DNA from: JAVZLQ01 sp049972525 | GTDB taxonomy: Archaea > Thermoproteota > Bathyarchaeia > Bathyarchaeales > Bathycorpusculaceae | Reading direction: 5' to 3' | Assembly (NCBI GenBank): GCA_049972525.1 | Contig: JBMFKI010000016.1 | Location: forward strand, 1-33,051 | Length of the DNA stretch: 33,051 nt | Shown here: positions 16,873 through 24,488 of the stretch, piece by piece | Position numbering within the stretch: the stretch's first letter is position 1 | Layout of the letters: each line of letters opens with the position of its first letter | Notes under the pieces: generated by a model | The model's database searches: none | Seen by the model: only the letters and a program-made list of their open reading frames with translations | What the model was told of the DNA's origin: nothing | Translations under genes and position numbers: made by a program

Positions 16873-16880
16873 CTTTATAC
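16873..16880 (-). promoter_or_regulatory. TATA box for the long PadR gene
   Basis: The minus strand reads GTATAAAG, predicting a transcript start near 16850 and a leader of about 44 bases. A second possible box (GTTTATATT, minus strand, 16893-16901) lies further upstream. Confidence 0.4.
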
Positions 16881-16970
16881 TGCCTAAACAGGAATATAAA
16901 CGTTCATGCTCAAACCAAACATAAAAAAGCATACTACACGCATACCGGAATATTCTAAACCATACATAAA

Positions 16971-16980
16971 CCTAAATAGG
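16971..16980 (+). promoter_or_regulatory. Candidate TATA box for the short PadR gene
   Basis: CCTAAATAGG is centred about 52 bases before the TTG at 17028. It predicts a start near 17002 and a 26-base leader containing the purine-rich GGAAAGTGA. Confidence 0.35.
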
Positions 16981-17027
16981 CCAAAACATGAACACTACAA
17001 AACAGAACAAACACGGAAAGTGAAAAA

Positions 17028-17348
17028 TTGAGTGAAACCTTCAAAAAAGAAATTGTTCAACGCATAACCAGAAGCCTACTAGACATACAAATACTGAGGC
17101 TGATAAACACAGACCCCATGTGGGGATACAAAATAAAAAAGGAAATAGAAACAAAATTTGCTGTGAAACTAAGGCATGGAGCATTATACCCTCTACTGAA
17201 CAAGCTGGAACGAGAAGGCTTCCTAAAAAGCCAAAAGCAGCAACAAAAAGGAAGAACAAGAAAAACATACACGATAACAGAAAAGGGAAAGCACTACATA
17301 GAAACATATTATAATATACTAAAGGAACAAATTGAAAATTTCGGATAA
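17028..17348 (+). CDS. PadR-family transcriptional regulator (short form)
   Basis: The 106-residue protein is essentially a bare PadR winged helix. It has RSLLDIQILRLINTDPMWGY, a recognition-helix region LRHGALYPLLNKLEREGFL and a wing with GRTRKTYTITEKGKHY, then a short C-terminal helix for dimerisation. The start is TTG with GGAAAGTGA upstream. It is divergent from another PadR gene across a 221-base region that holds both promoters, and its stop codon directly abuts the stop of the convergent winged-helix gene. The coding strand is unusually A-rich. Targets are unknown; the shared promoter region is the obvious one. Confidence 0.88.
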   Translation: MSETFKKEIVQRITRSLLDIQILRLINTDPMWGYKIKKEIETKFAVKLRHGALYPLLNKLEREGFLKSQKQQQKGRTRKTYTITEKGKHYIETYYNILKEQIENFG

Positions 17349-17606
17349 CTAATTGTAATTGCTTCTTTTTTCAGTCTTTGCTTTTCGCCATTTCAGTTGG
17401 CCACCAACCTTCTCAACGAGACCCCGCTTATAAAGGGTTGTGAGGCTCCTATGAACTGAACTGTATTCTGGCGTTTTATACTGTATGTCTCTAGCCCATA
17501 AAATTTCAGCGATGTCCCTAGCCGTCAACTCCCTATATTTCTCCAAAATCTCCAAAATTTTCCTCTGGTTCCTGCTGAGGCGTCGACGCTTAACCTTCTC
17601 AGCCAT
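17349..17606 (-). CDS. Small winged-helix DNA-binding protein
   Basis: The 85-residue protein has a basic N terminus (AEKVKRRRLSRNQRK) and a winged helix: RKILEILEKYRELTARDIAEILW, a recognition helix in SSVHRSLTTLYKRGLVEKV and a short wing ending QLKWRKA. It resembles archaeal ArsR/MarR-like repressors. I chose the ATG at 17606 because GGTGA lies 5 bases upstream; a GTG at 17615 would add three residues. Its stop codon (TAG, minus strand) abuts the TAA of the PadR gene with no base between them. Confidence 0.8.
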   Translation of the reverse strand: MAEKVKRRRLSRNQRKILEILEKYRELTARDIAEILWARDIQYKTPEYSSVHRSLTTLYKRGLVEKVGGQLKWRKAKTEKRSNYN

Positions 17607-17717
17607 CACCTTCACCTATATGCGCACGTAGGTTAGCCTTGCCCAATATTAGTGAAAACTTGTGCTTATTAGCTTATTTAATGCAAAATTATAATTGAAA
17701 ATAAGCTTTGGCTAAAT

Positions 17718-17727
17718 CTTTTAAATG
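17718..17727 (+). promoter_or_regulatory. TATA box for a leaderless prenyltransferase-family gene
   Basis: CTTTTAAATG is centred about 29 bases before the ATG at 17752. There is no ribosome binding site, so the transcript probably starts within a few bases of the start codon. Confidence 0.55.
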
Positions 17728-17751
17728 ACAAAATATGAATAAGAATGTTGT

Positions 17752-18732
17752 ATGGTTAAGAAATTAGGCAAAAAGATAGTTGCAGATCTTAAGAAACGCA
17801 GTGAAAAAAGTCTAGATCTTGCGAAGCAAATATTGCAAAAAGAGAGAATTGAAGATTCAACACTATCTAACGCGCTTAAACATTACATTAAAAACTGGAA
17901 CGATTTCACGCATCCAGGTTTTTTCTCCCTCGCCTGTGAAGCGGTAGGAGGCAACCCTGATGATGCGGTTTCTGCGCAAGCGGCAATAGCCATGATGGCT
18001 GCTGCATTCGACATACATGACGACATCATAGATAAATCCAAAGTTAAGCACAAAATACCAACAGTTTACGGTAAGTTTGGCACTGAAGTAGCCCTTCTCC
18101 TTGGTGATGCACTTCTTATAAATGGGTTTAAACTTTTTATCGAGTCAGCAAAAGCCTTGCCAAGAGAGAAAGAAGCACTTGAGACACTCAAACGGTTGAC
18201 GTTTGAAGTTGGCAATGCGCACGCTCTGGAAATTAGCTTAAAAAAAAGAAAGAGTGTTTCTACAGATGACTTTATGAAAATAATAGAGATGAAAGCTGCA
18301 GCAATCGAGTTAGACATGTATGCAGGCGCACTTTTTGGTCGGGCAAAAGATGCTGAAATTGAACTGTTAGCAAATTTGGGGAGAATTATTGGAATATTAG
18401 TTATGCTTAGAGAAGAATTCATAGATATTTTTGAACTTGAAGAACTTCGTCAACGAATTTCTGTCCATGACTTTCCAGCACCACTATTATTCGCAATACA
18501 AGATAGTGAAGTACAAGGGGAAGTCGCCAAGATTATTTCAAAATCTAATATAACACAAAATGATGTTGACAAGTTAGTTCCGCTAACTTTGGAGGCTATA
18601 TCTGTTGTGAAGCTCAAAGAGAATATGCAAGGCTTAATAACAGAAGGATTACAACTAGCAAAAAACCTGTCAAACGTGACAACACAAAGCAAACTTCAAG
18701 CAATTTTAGATTTTATGCTTGAAGACTTATGA
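17752..18732 (+). CDS. Trans-prenyltransferase-family protein (class 1 isoprenoid enzyme)
   Basis: The all-helical polyprenyl diphosphate synthase fold is indicated by a canonical first Asp-rich motif, HDDIIDKSK (DDxxD at 90-94), then TVYGKFGTEVALLLGDALL and the conserved Lys181 in IIEMKAAA. The second Asp-rich motif is altered: where the family has a DDxxD, this protein reads LREEFIDIF (Glu221, Glu222, Asp225). Canonical enzymes make geranylgeranyl or longer diphosphates for archaeal lipids or quinones. With the altered motif, the reaction could be a different prenyl transfer or cyclisation. The 326-residue length is normal. It appears leaderless. The next gene, an MFS transporter, lies 186 bases downstream with its own promoter candidate. 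Confidence 0.8.
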   Translation: MVKKLGKKIVADLKKRSEKSLDLAKQILQKERIEDSTLSNALKHYIKNWNDFTHPGFFSLACEAVGGNPDDAVSAQAAIAMMAAAFDIHDDIIDKSKVKHKIPTVYGKFGTEVALLLGDALLINGFKLFIESAKALPREKEALETLKRLTFEVGNAHALEISLKKRKSVSTDDFMKIIEMKAAAIELDMYAGALFGRAKDAEIELLANLGRIIGILVMLREEFIDIFELEELRQRISVHDFPAPLLFAIQDSEVQGEVAKIISKSNITQNDVDKLVPLTLEAISVVKLKENMQGLITEGLQLAKNLSNVTTQSKLQAILDFMLEDL

Positions 18733-18765
18733 ATCTATCCAAGTATTCGGACAGGAATTTCTCGC

Positions 18766-18771
18766 TTTTTT
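18766..18771 (+). terminator. U-tract terminator candidate after the prenyltransferase-family gene
   Basis: A run of six T lies 33 bases after the stop codon with no stable stem before it. Archaeal RNA polymerase can stop at such T-runs. Confidence 0.3.
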
Positions 18772-18830
18772 ACTCTCTTAACTGACGCCTTCTTCATATT
18801 ATTCCCCTCGTATTAATGTAGAACATATCT

Positions 18831-18840
18831 ACTTATAAGG
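18831..18840 (+). promoter_or_regulatory. Candidate TATA box for the MFS-radical SAM operon
   Basis: ACTTATAAGG predicts a start near 18862 and a leader of about 57 bases before the ATG at 18919. A second, weaker possibility is TTTTATCC near 18886, which would give an almost leaderless transcript. Confidence 0.4.
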
Positions 18841-18918
18841 TTTATTGTTGAACAGAAATACAGAATTATGATTAAGAAGAGTTTTATCCTTAAAGACTGC
18901 ATTTTTTAGTGAATTAGA

Positions 18919-20139
18919 ATGAGCTTAATAAACACAATTCGAGTGAAAAACACTTGGAAAGAGGCTACACCGTCGATTCTTTTAGTGCTCAACAGTTTCG
19001 TTTGGTATGTAATCACTTATGTTGTTTTCAGCACAACTGTGAACAAACTGGAGTTGCTTGAAATAGAAAAATTGAGTTTGTTCGCTATGTACTTTCTAGG
19101 AGTTGCAGCTTCGGCAATATTTGGATCCAAAATTTTTCCACGAACGCGTATCAAGTTTTTATATTTGTGGTCGATTATAGGAGCAGCTGCAACATTACTT
19201 TTAATTACGGTTCCTAGTAATTGTATGTGGATCAATATCTTGTTTGTTCTTTTTTTGGGCATTTCGATTGGGATAGGTTTGCCTTCTTGTTTAGGCTATT
19301 TTGCCGATTCAACGCGCATTGAAAATCGCGGCTTCGTAGGAGGAATAATATGGAGCGGTGTGGGATTTACTGTTTTGTTTTTACTCCTTTTAGTGAATAC
19401 GTTTGGAAGATTGGAAGCAATTGCGGTGCTAACAATTTGGCGATTTTTTGGGGGTTTTGCTTTCATTCTTCTGACTAGACATCATAAGGAATTTGGCGCG
19501 CAAAAATCTCCGAGTTACTTAGAACTTGTTCGCAACAAAAAAATATTGCTTTATTTATTTCCATGGATCATGTTTTCTCTTATAAATTTTACAGAGGTAC
19601 CAATTTTGGAAGGGGTATTTGGTGCCGAATCTTTTACTTTTGTGGGATTTGCGGAGTATGTTTTTGCAGGTATATTTGCTAGTGTTGGCGGTATTATGGC
19701 AGATATTGTTGGAAGAAAGCGTATAATCATTACTGGTTTTGTTATGCTTGGCATTGAATATGCTATAATGAGCATCTCTGTCGGCTCGCAGAGTGCTTTA
19801 TACTTGTTCATGATTCTTGACGGTGTAACATGGGGTCTATTTTTTTCAGTTTTCCTCACCGTTATCTGGGGGGATCTCGGCGAAGGCTATGAGAAAGAGA
19901 AGTATTACGCCTTGGGTGGTCTTCCTTTTCTTCTTTCAAATTTTGTGTATATATTGGTTAGTCCTTATGTTAGTGTTATTTCTCCGACAGCGGCCTTTTC
20001 TTTTGCGAGTTTCTTTCTATTTTTGGCTGTTATTCCTTTGATGTATGCTCCTGAGACTTTGCCTGAGCGTAAGATTCGTGAGAGGGAGCTTAAGGATTAC
20101 ATTGAGAAGGCTAAGAAGATTAAGGAGAAGTATGTTTAG
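18919..20139 (+). CDS. Major facilitator superfamily transporter
   Basis: The protein has 406 residues with about 12 predicted membrane helices in two halves. The MFS motif A-like loop GGIMADIVGRKRIII is between the helices that begin the second half, and a charged cytoplasmic C terminus follows (ERKIRERELKDYIEKAKKIKEK). The second half also has a polar VIWGDLGEGYEKEKYYALGG segment. The substrate cannot be read from sequence. It lies 5 bases upstream of a radical SAM/SPASM enzyme, so the two are probably translated together; export of a modified peptide or small molecule is a natural but unproven idea. The start has only a weak GTGA site 7 bases upstream. Confidence 0.85.
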   Translation: MSLINTIRVKNTWKEATPSILLVLNSFVWYVITYVVFSTTVNKLELLEIEKLSLFAMYFLGVAASAIFGSKIFPRTRIKFLYLWSIIGAAATLLLITVPSNCMWINILFVLFLGISIGIGLPSCLGYFADSTRIENRGFVGGIIWSGVGFTVLFLLLLVNTFGRLEAIAVLTIWRFFGGFAFILLTRHHKEFGAQKSPSYLELVRNKKILLYLFPWIMFSLINFTEVPILEGVFGAESFTFVGFAEYVFAGIFASVGGIMADIVGRKRIIITGFVMLGIEYAIMSISVGSQSALYLFMILDGVTWGLFFSVFLTVIWGDLGEGYEKEKYYALGGLPFLLSNFVYILVSPYVSVISPTAAFSFASFFLFLAVIPLMYAPETLPERKIRERELKDYIEKAKKIKEKYV

Positions 20140-20144
20140 GTTGG

Positions 20145-21278
20145 ATGGTGGAACATGTGTTTTTTCACGTTTTGTTGACTACCGATTGCAATCTCACGTG
20201 TCGCTATTGTTTTGGTGAAGCGTTGGCGGATGTGGATTCTGATTTTGGAGATTTTAATGTTGATTATTCCTTGCCTAAACGGATAAGTTATAATGTTGCG
20301 GAGCTGGACAATTTTTGTAGGAAGGATCCAGATTGCGTTTTGATCTTTTATGGTGGCGAGCCGCTTTTGTGCATTGATAATGTTAAGCGTATTATGGACA
20401 ATGTGCATGTAAAGCATTTCCTTATTCAGACGAATGGTTTGCTTTTGGATCGTTTAGAGCCAGAATACGTTAACCGTTTGCACACTTTTCTCGTTTCTTT
20501 GGATGGCGATGAGGAACTAACCGATTTCTACCGTGGTCATGGCGTTTTTAGACGAGTTATTGACAATCTGAAGTTAATTAGACGAAATGGTTTTTGCAGC
20601 GAAATTATTGCGCGCATGACTGTTATGGAGCAGACTGACATTTACAAGCAGGTTAGGTGGCTTGTTGAAAACTGTGATTTTCCATTTTCTTCCGTGCATT
20701 GGCAGTTAAACGCTGGCTTTTGGGATGATTTCGAAAGGAGAAACTTTAAACATTGGGCTGAGCAGAGCTACAACCCTGGAATACGCAGGCTCGTCAAGTT
20801 TTGGGTTAATTATATGGAGCAAAATGGCGTTGTTTTACGCCTCTATCCTTTCCTCGGAATTGCTGATTCATTTTTAAAAGGTGAAAGGGAGAGCCTTCTA
20901 CGCTGCGGCGGTGGATGGATAAACTACGCAATTCAGACGGACGGCTACATAATTCCCTGCCCAACAATGTGGGGGATGAAAGACTACTATTTGGGGCACA
21001 TAAGCAATACAGACCCGCTGAGTCTGAGGAAAGTCTTTGTAGGTGGACCATGCACGAAGTGCGACATTCTCGGCTTGTGCGGCGGAAGATGCCTATACGC
21101 CAACATAACTAAGCGCTGGAAAGATCAGGCCTACAAAGAAGTTTGCAAAACCGTGCGCAATTTAATAGACGCTGTTTCAGAGGAAATTCCAAGAGTAAAG
21201 AGGCTCATAAAAAGTGGGAAGATAAAACTTGAAGATTTTAACTTCATGAAATACAACGGATGCGAAATAATCCCATAA
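20145..21278 (+). CDS. Radical SAM/SPASM enzyme, putative peptide-modifying type
   Basis: The radical SAM cluster motif is CNLTCRYC (Cys15, Cys19, Cys22), followed by the SAM-binding FYGGEPLL at 68-75. The C-terminal SPASM domain supplies ligands for extra iron-sulfur clusters: Cys254, Cys272, Cys303, Cys306, Cys312, Cys316 (CTKCDILGLCGGRC at 303-316) and Cys334. SPASM enzymes mostly modify ribosomal peptides. The whole pattern resembles the archaeal AF1577-type family (TIGR04084, from memory), whose substrate is unknown. The length (377 aa) fits. It is in an operon with the MFS gene. Short cysteine-containing frames downstream are possible substrates but unproven. Confidence 0.87.
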   Translation: MVEHVFFHVLLTTDCNLTCRYCFGEALADVDSDFGDFNVDYSLPKRISYNVAELDNFCRKDPDCVLIFYGGEPLLCIDNVKRIMDNVHVKHFLIQTNGLLLDRLEPEYVNRLHTFLVSLDGDEELTDFYRGHGVFRRVIDNLKLIRRNGFCSEIIARMTVMEQTDIYKQVRWLVENCDFPFSSVHWQLNAGFWDDFERRNFKHWAEQSYNPGIRRLVKFWVNYMEQNGVVLRLYPFLGIADSFLKGERESLLRCGGGWINYAIQTDGYIIPCPTMWGMKDYYLGHISNTDPLSLRKVFVGGPCTKCDILGLCGGRCLYANITKRWKDQAYKEVCKTVRNLIDAVSEEIPRVKRLIKSGKIKLEDFNFMKYNGCEIIP

Positions 21279-21279
21279 A

Positions 21280-21285
21280 TTTTTT
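21280..21285 (+). terminator. U-tract terminator candidate after the radical SAM gene
   Basis: A run of six T directly follows the stop codon of the SPASM enzyme. No strong hairpin precedes it. Confidence 0.3.
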
Positions 21286-21517
21286 CTGCATCCATTATGC
21301 GGCTACTTCTTTTCCAAGCTTAGAGCTTTACATTCTTCGCTGTCCAGGTAGCCTGTATAGTTTCGCTTTTCCTTCCCAGACCTACAACATCGCTCTGCTA
21401 TCTTAACGGAGGTAATGTGTTTTAGCTCCGAAATTGCGCTGTTTGCTTATTGCTAAAACTTTCACCATGGAGAATTTGATGAGCTTAATGGGAAAAAAAT
21501 TGTTTTGCATGCGAAAG

Positions 21518-21527
21518 CCTAAATTAT
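21518..21527 (+). promoter_or_regulatory. Candidate TATA box for the metallo-hydrolase gene
   Basis: CCTAAATTAT is centred about 38 bases before the GTG at 21561. It predicts a start near 21550 and a leader that includes GGGTGA. Confidence 0.4.
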
Positions 21528-21560
21528 TGTGTTTCAACTGCTTACCTTAATGGGTGAACA

Positions 21561-22208
21561 GTGTTGGTGGTTGTTAGGTGGCTTGGTCACGCAAGCTTTC
21601 AGATTGTGGCTGATGGAAAAGTTGTCTACATAGATCCTTACGAGGGCGATTATACTGACAAGGCGGATTTAATCCTTGTCACACACTCGCATTTTGATCA
21701 CTGCGACACTTCAAAGATAAAGAAAATCCGTAAGGGCGACACTGTTGTTATCGCTCCATCTGACTGCGCCTCCAAAATCGGAGGTAAAGTTAGAAGCCTC
21801 AAACCTGGAGAAACCATTAGCATCGGAGGCATAACAGTTGAAGCTGTTCAGGCGTACAACGTGAAGCGTTTCAGGTCTCCTGGAAACCCCTTCCACCCGA
21901 AAGGCTTCGGCGTCGGCTACACGGTAACTGTCGGCGGAAAAACCATCTATCACGCTGGAGACACAGACTTCATTCCAGAAATGAGGGAGTTAAAGGGAAG
22001 GAATGTTTCTCTGGCGTTGTTGCCAAGCGGGGGAACATACACAATGGACAATGAGGAGGCGGCTGAAGCTGCTTTAGCCATAAACCCTGAAGCGGTAATA
22101 CCGATGCATAGGTGGGACACAAACCCGGAAGAGTTTAAAACAAAGGTTGAATCTTCATCGAAGGTAAAAGTGGTCCTACTGAAGCCAGGAGAAAAATATG
22201 AACTTTAA
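21561..22208 (+). CDS. UlaG-like metallo-beta-lactamase fold hydrolase
   Basis: The N terminus VRWLGHASFQI is the hallmark of the UlaG/UPF0173 group. The metal site is THSHFDHCD (His42, His44, Asp46, His47), with further ligands in YHAGDTD (His131, Asp134) and PMHRWDTNP (His183). The protein is cytoplasmic and of normal length (215 aa). Most archaeal members have no known substrate; related enzymes cleave lactones, phosphodiesters or phosphonate intermediates. Several starts are possible (GTG 21561, TTG 21564, GTG 21567) behind GGGTGA at 21552-21557. The last gives the most usual spacing; the first is kept as the longest frame. Confidence 0.87.
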   Translation: MLVVVRWLGHASFQIVADGKVVYIDPYEGDYTDKADLILVTHSHFDHCDTSKIKKIRKGDTVVIAPSDCASKIGGKVRSLKPGETISIGGITVEAVQAYNVKRFRSPGNPFHPKGFGVGYTVTVGGKTIYHAGDTDFIPEMRELKGRNVSLALLPSGGTYTMDNEEAAEAALAINPEAVIPMHRWDTNPEEFKTKVESSSKVKVVLLKPGEKYEL

Positions 22209-22445
22209 CATCCCACACATAGAAAACACAGGCTTATAATATACGTAAGTTGCGTCAAGCTTTTCTCTTTGAAGTGAAGGGATGAGAACCTCTGAACCAG
22301 TCTGCAAATAAGTCTTAGAAAATCTATTCGAAGCTGATGTTTGAAAGAAACTACAATCACATTAGACCCTACATGCAAAGCTGTGAAGAGTGTATGTGCC
22401 TAAAGCGATGAGGGACTGTAGAGAGTTCTGAGTTCATAACTGTTC

Positions 22446-23819
22446 TTACAGTTGGCTTTTGATGTAGTTTACTGCAGCTTTAACGGCGCTTTTAATAAAC
22501 TGGAACTGTTTCTGTCTAATCCATTTCAAAATGGTTTTAGGCTTCATGTAGAAGGTTAAATAGGCTTTCTCGAATAGGGATTGAAGCTGCTTAAAGGTTA
22601 GGTTCTTCAGCTTCATTACTGGTTCTACAGCGTTAAACCTTGACCAGTCCCTAGTTATTAACAGATTGTTTTCCATCGCATGTTCATATATTGGTGTTCC
22701 TGGATAAGGCGTTAAAATTGAAAACTGCGCATAATCCAAATTTAAACTGCTAGCGAAGGTTATTGTCTGCCTAGCGGACTCCAATGTCTCTTCGGGGAAA
22801 CCTAGGATAAACGATCCTAACACTTGAATTCCAGCATCCTTTAATGCTTTAACAGCCCTTACAATTTGGCTTACGGTTATTTTCTTCCCAACAGCATCCA
22901 GGATTTTCTGGGATGCAGATTCAATACCTAAATACGCTATCCAGCATCCAGCCCTTCTCATCTTTTCAGCTAACCTCCTGTTAATAGTGTCAACCCTAGA
23001 TGAGGCACCCCATGAAATGTCAAGACCTTCCCTTAAAATTTCATCACATATTTTTTCAGCCCTTTCACCATTCAACGTAAAGGTATCATCGGCAAACTCT
23101 ATGTTTTTTATCCTAAACTTATCATGAACAAGTCTTAACTCCTCAACAACGTTTGCTGGACTTCTACCACGCCAACAACTTCCAAAAAGTCTTGAAGAGG
23201 CACAAAATGAACATTTAAAGGGGCAGCCTCTGCTGCTAATAATGGATAAATATCTGATCCCTCCAAGCTCGTACTTTTCGACTGGAAGCAAATCAAGGCT
23301 TGGGAAGGGAATCTCGTCAATATTCTTTATGAAGGGTCTTGGCATAGTGCTTATTATCATGTCGCCTTTCCTATACGTTATCCCCCTAACATTCTCCAAG
23401 CTCCCACCACGTTCAATTATATCAACAAGCTCACAGAATGTCTCTTCGCCTTCACCCCTCACAATAACATCTGCATTTCCACATTCTGTGAGAGTTTCCT
23501 CCGGCAGAAAGGTTACATGAGGCCCTCCCAGAACAACGACACAGTCCTCTCTAACATCCTTCGCAGCCTCAGCAACTCTGTAGGCTTCATAAATTGATGG
23601 TGTCGTCGATGTTATCCCTACAACGTCAGGCTGAAAGGCTTTCAACTCCCTCTTAACATCCTCTAAACCGTAATCCAAAATATTTGCGTCGACAACTTTA
23701 ACCTCACACTTATTCCGAATCGTTGAAGCCAAATAGGCTAAGCCTAAAGGCGGAGAGCTTGTCCCGACAACAGACGTCACAGCCGACATGTAGGGAGGAG
23801 AAATAAGGCAAACCCTCAC
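22446..23819 (-). CDS. B12-binding domain radical SAM protein
   Basis: Residues 1-135 form a cobalamin-binding Rossmann domain with SPPLGLAYLAS and VVLGGPHVTFLPEE, and without the DxHxxG His ligand, as in the BchE-like class. The radical SAM motif is CPFKCSFC (Cys199, Cys203, Cys206), followed by the barrel segments IEFADDTFTLNG, YLGIESASQKILD and LGSFILGFPEET. The C-terminal ~70 residues (YLTFYMKPKTILKWIRQ) are helical and may sit on the membrane. Class members methylate unactivated carbons or form rings in lipids, tetrapyrroles or natural products; the substrate here is unknown. The GTG start has GGTGA 6-7 bases upstream. It is transcribed alone. Confidence 0.88.
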   Translation of the reverse strand: MRVCLISPPYMSAVTSVVGTSSPPLGLAYLASTIRNKCEVKVVDANILDYGLEDVKRELKAFQPDVVGITSTTPSIYEAYRVAEAAKDVREDCVVVLGGPHVTFLPEETLTECGNADVIVRGEGEETFCELVDIIERGGSLENVRGITYRKGDMIISTMPRPFIKNIDEIPFPSLDLLPVEKYELGGIRYLSIISSRGCPFKCSFCASSRLFGSCWRGRSPANVVEELRLVHDKFRIKNIEFADDTFTLNGERAEKICDEILREGLDISWGASSRVDTINRRLAEKMRRAGCWIAYLGIESASQKILDAVGKKITVSQIVRAVKALKDAGIQVLGSFILGFPEETLESARQTITFASSLNLDYAQFSILTPYPGTPIYEHAMENNLLITRDWSRFNAVEPVMKLKNLTFKQLQSLFEKAYLTFYMKPKTILKWIRQKQFQFIKSAVKAAVNYIKSQL

Positions 23820-23870
23820 TACACATCACCTTATATACCAGACTTTTATCAGAGCATCAAATGCGGAAAT

Positions 23871-23881
23871 CATTATAAAAA
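23871..23881 (-). promoter_or_regulatory. Candidate TATA box for the B12-radical SAM gene
   Basis: The minus strand reads TTTTTATAATG, centred near 23876. The predicted transcript start near 23850 gives a leader of about 30 bases with GGTGA before the GTG. Confidence 0.4.
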
Positions 23882-24085
23882 AATTACCGCGTAAAACCGC
23901 ACGCTTTTGGAGGATTCATCAAAAGGCTCGAGACTTAAGCGATGTGGCTCCATCCTAGCTTTTCGCCACCTCCCCACGTTAACCTACAAACCCACTTAGC
24001 ATCTCCATCAAAACCCCAAGATAGACATTTCACTTTAGAGATAAAGTTATTCAAGGCTTATCACATATCTAAATTGGGATGCAGC

Positions 24086-24349
24086 GTGAAGGAGCTTAAA
24101 GTTAAAGGAGCCTTAGATGCTGAGGAAAGAGCGAAGAGACTAGTCTTAGAAAAGCATTCTAAGGCAACGCATATCCAAATCAAAAGGATGGACAAAATGG
24201 ACAACTCATGGCTTATAGAAGGGGAGTTTCGGTTTAAACGCCTACACCTATTTACAGCTAAGAAACTCTTCAAGGCCGAAATAGACGCGGAAAACGGGGA
24301 GGCTAAATCTTACATCGAATGGCCCGCCTCTGTCAAGAAGGAAAGCTAG
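24086..24349 (+). CDS. Small hypothetical protein, possible PepSY-like fold
   Basis: From the GTG at 24086 the product is 87 residues: KELKVKGALDAEERAKRLVL, a central strand region ATHIQIKRMDKMDNSWLIEG, and FKAEIDAENGEAKSYIEW near the end. The helix, strand and 'xIDAENGEAKSY' ending resemble PepSY-like domains, but this is weak. The frame can be extended to an ATG at 23942. That extra region (WLHPSFSPPPHVNLQTHL) reads like translated non-coding DNA, so I prefer the GTG, preceded by a weak GGGATG. It stands alone next to a decayed transporter gene. Confidence 0.5.
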   Translation: MKELKVKGALDAEERAKRLVLEKHSKATHIQIKRMDKMDNSWLIEGEFRFKRLHLFTAKKLFKAEIDAENGEAKSYIEWPASVKKES

Positions 24350-24488
24350 GTGAGAAAGCGTGAAAGATTAAATTTTGACAAGCATAGATGACGAGAATAC
24401 ACGCACGGAACAGAATAAAAGCTACCCTCCAAATCCAACGTTCGATGGCAAAGTTCAATGTGCTCATCTCCTAGGCGAGCCTCGTCCT

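Noticed and set aside
18868..18909. 13-codon frame MIKKSFILKDCIF in the leader of the MFS gene
   Set aside because: No ribosome binding site and a length expected by chance; a regulatory leader peptide cannot be supported.
21415..21456. 13-codon frame MCFSSEIALFAYC next to a GGAGGT
   Set aside because: The ribosome-binding-like GGAGGT is only one base from the ATG, too close to work, and the frame is very short.
22270..22440. GATGA and CTGA elements resembling a C/D box guide RNA
   Set aside because: The C box deviates from RUGAUGA and the spacings to CUGA (6 and 16 bases) do not fit the usual 10-12 base guide.
23829..23839. GGTATATAAGG (minus strand) as the promoter of the B12-radical SAM gene
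   Set aside because: Its centre is only about 15 bases before the GTG, so transcription would start inside the coding region; the T-rich box near 23876 fits better.
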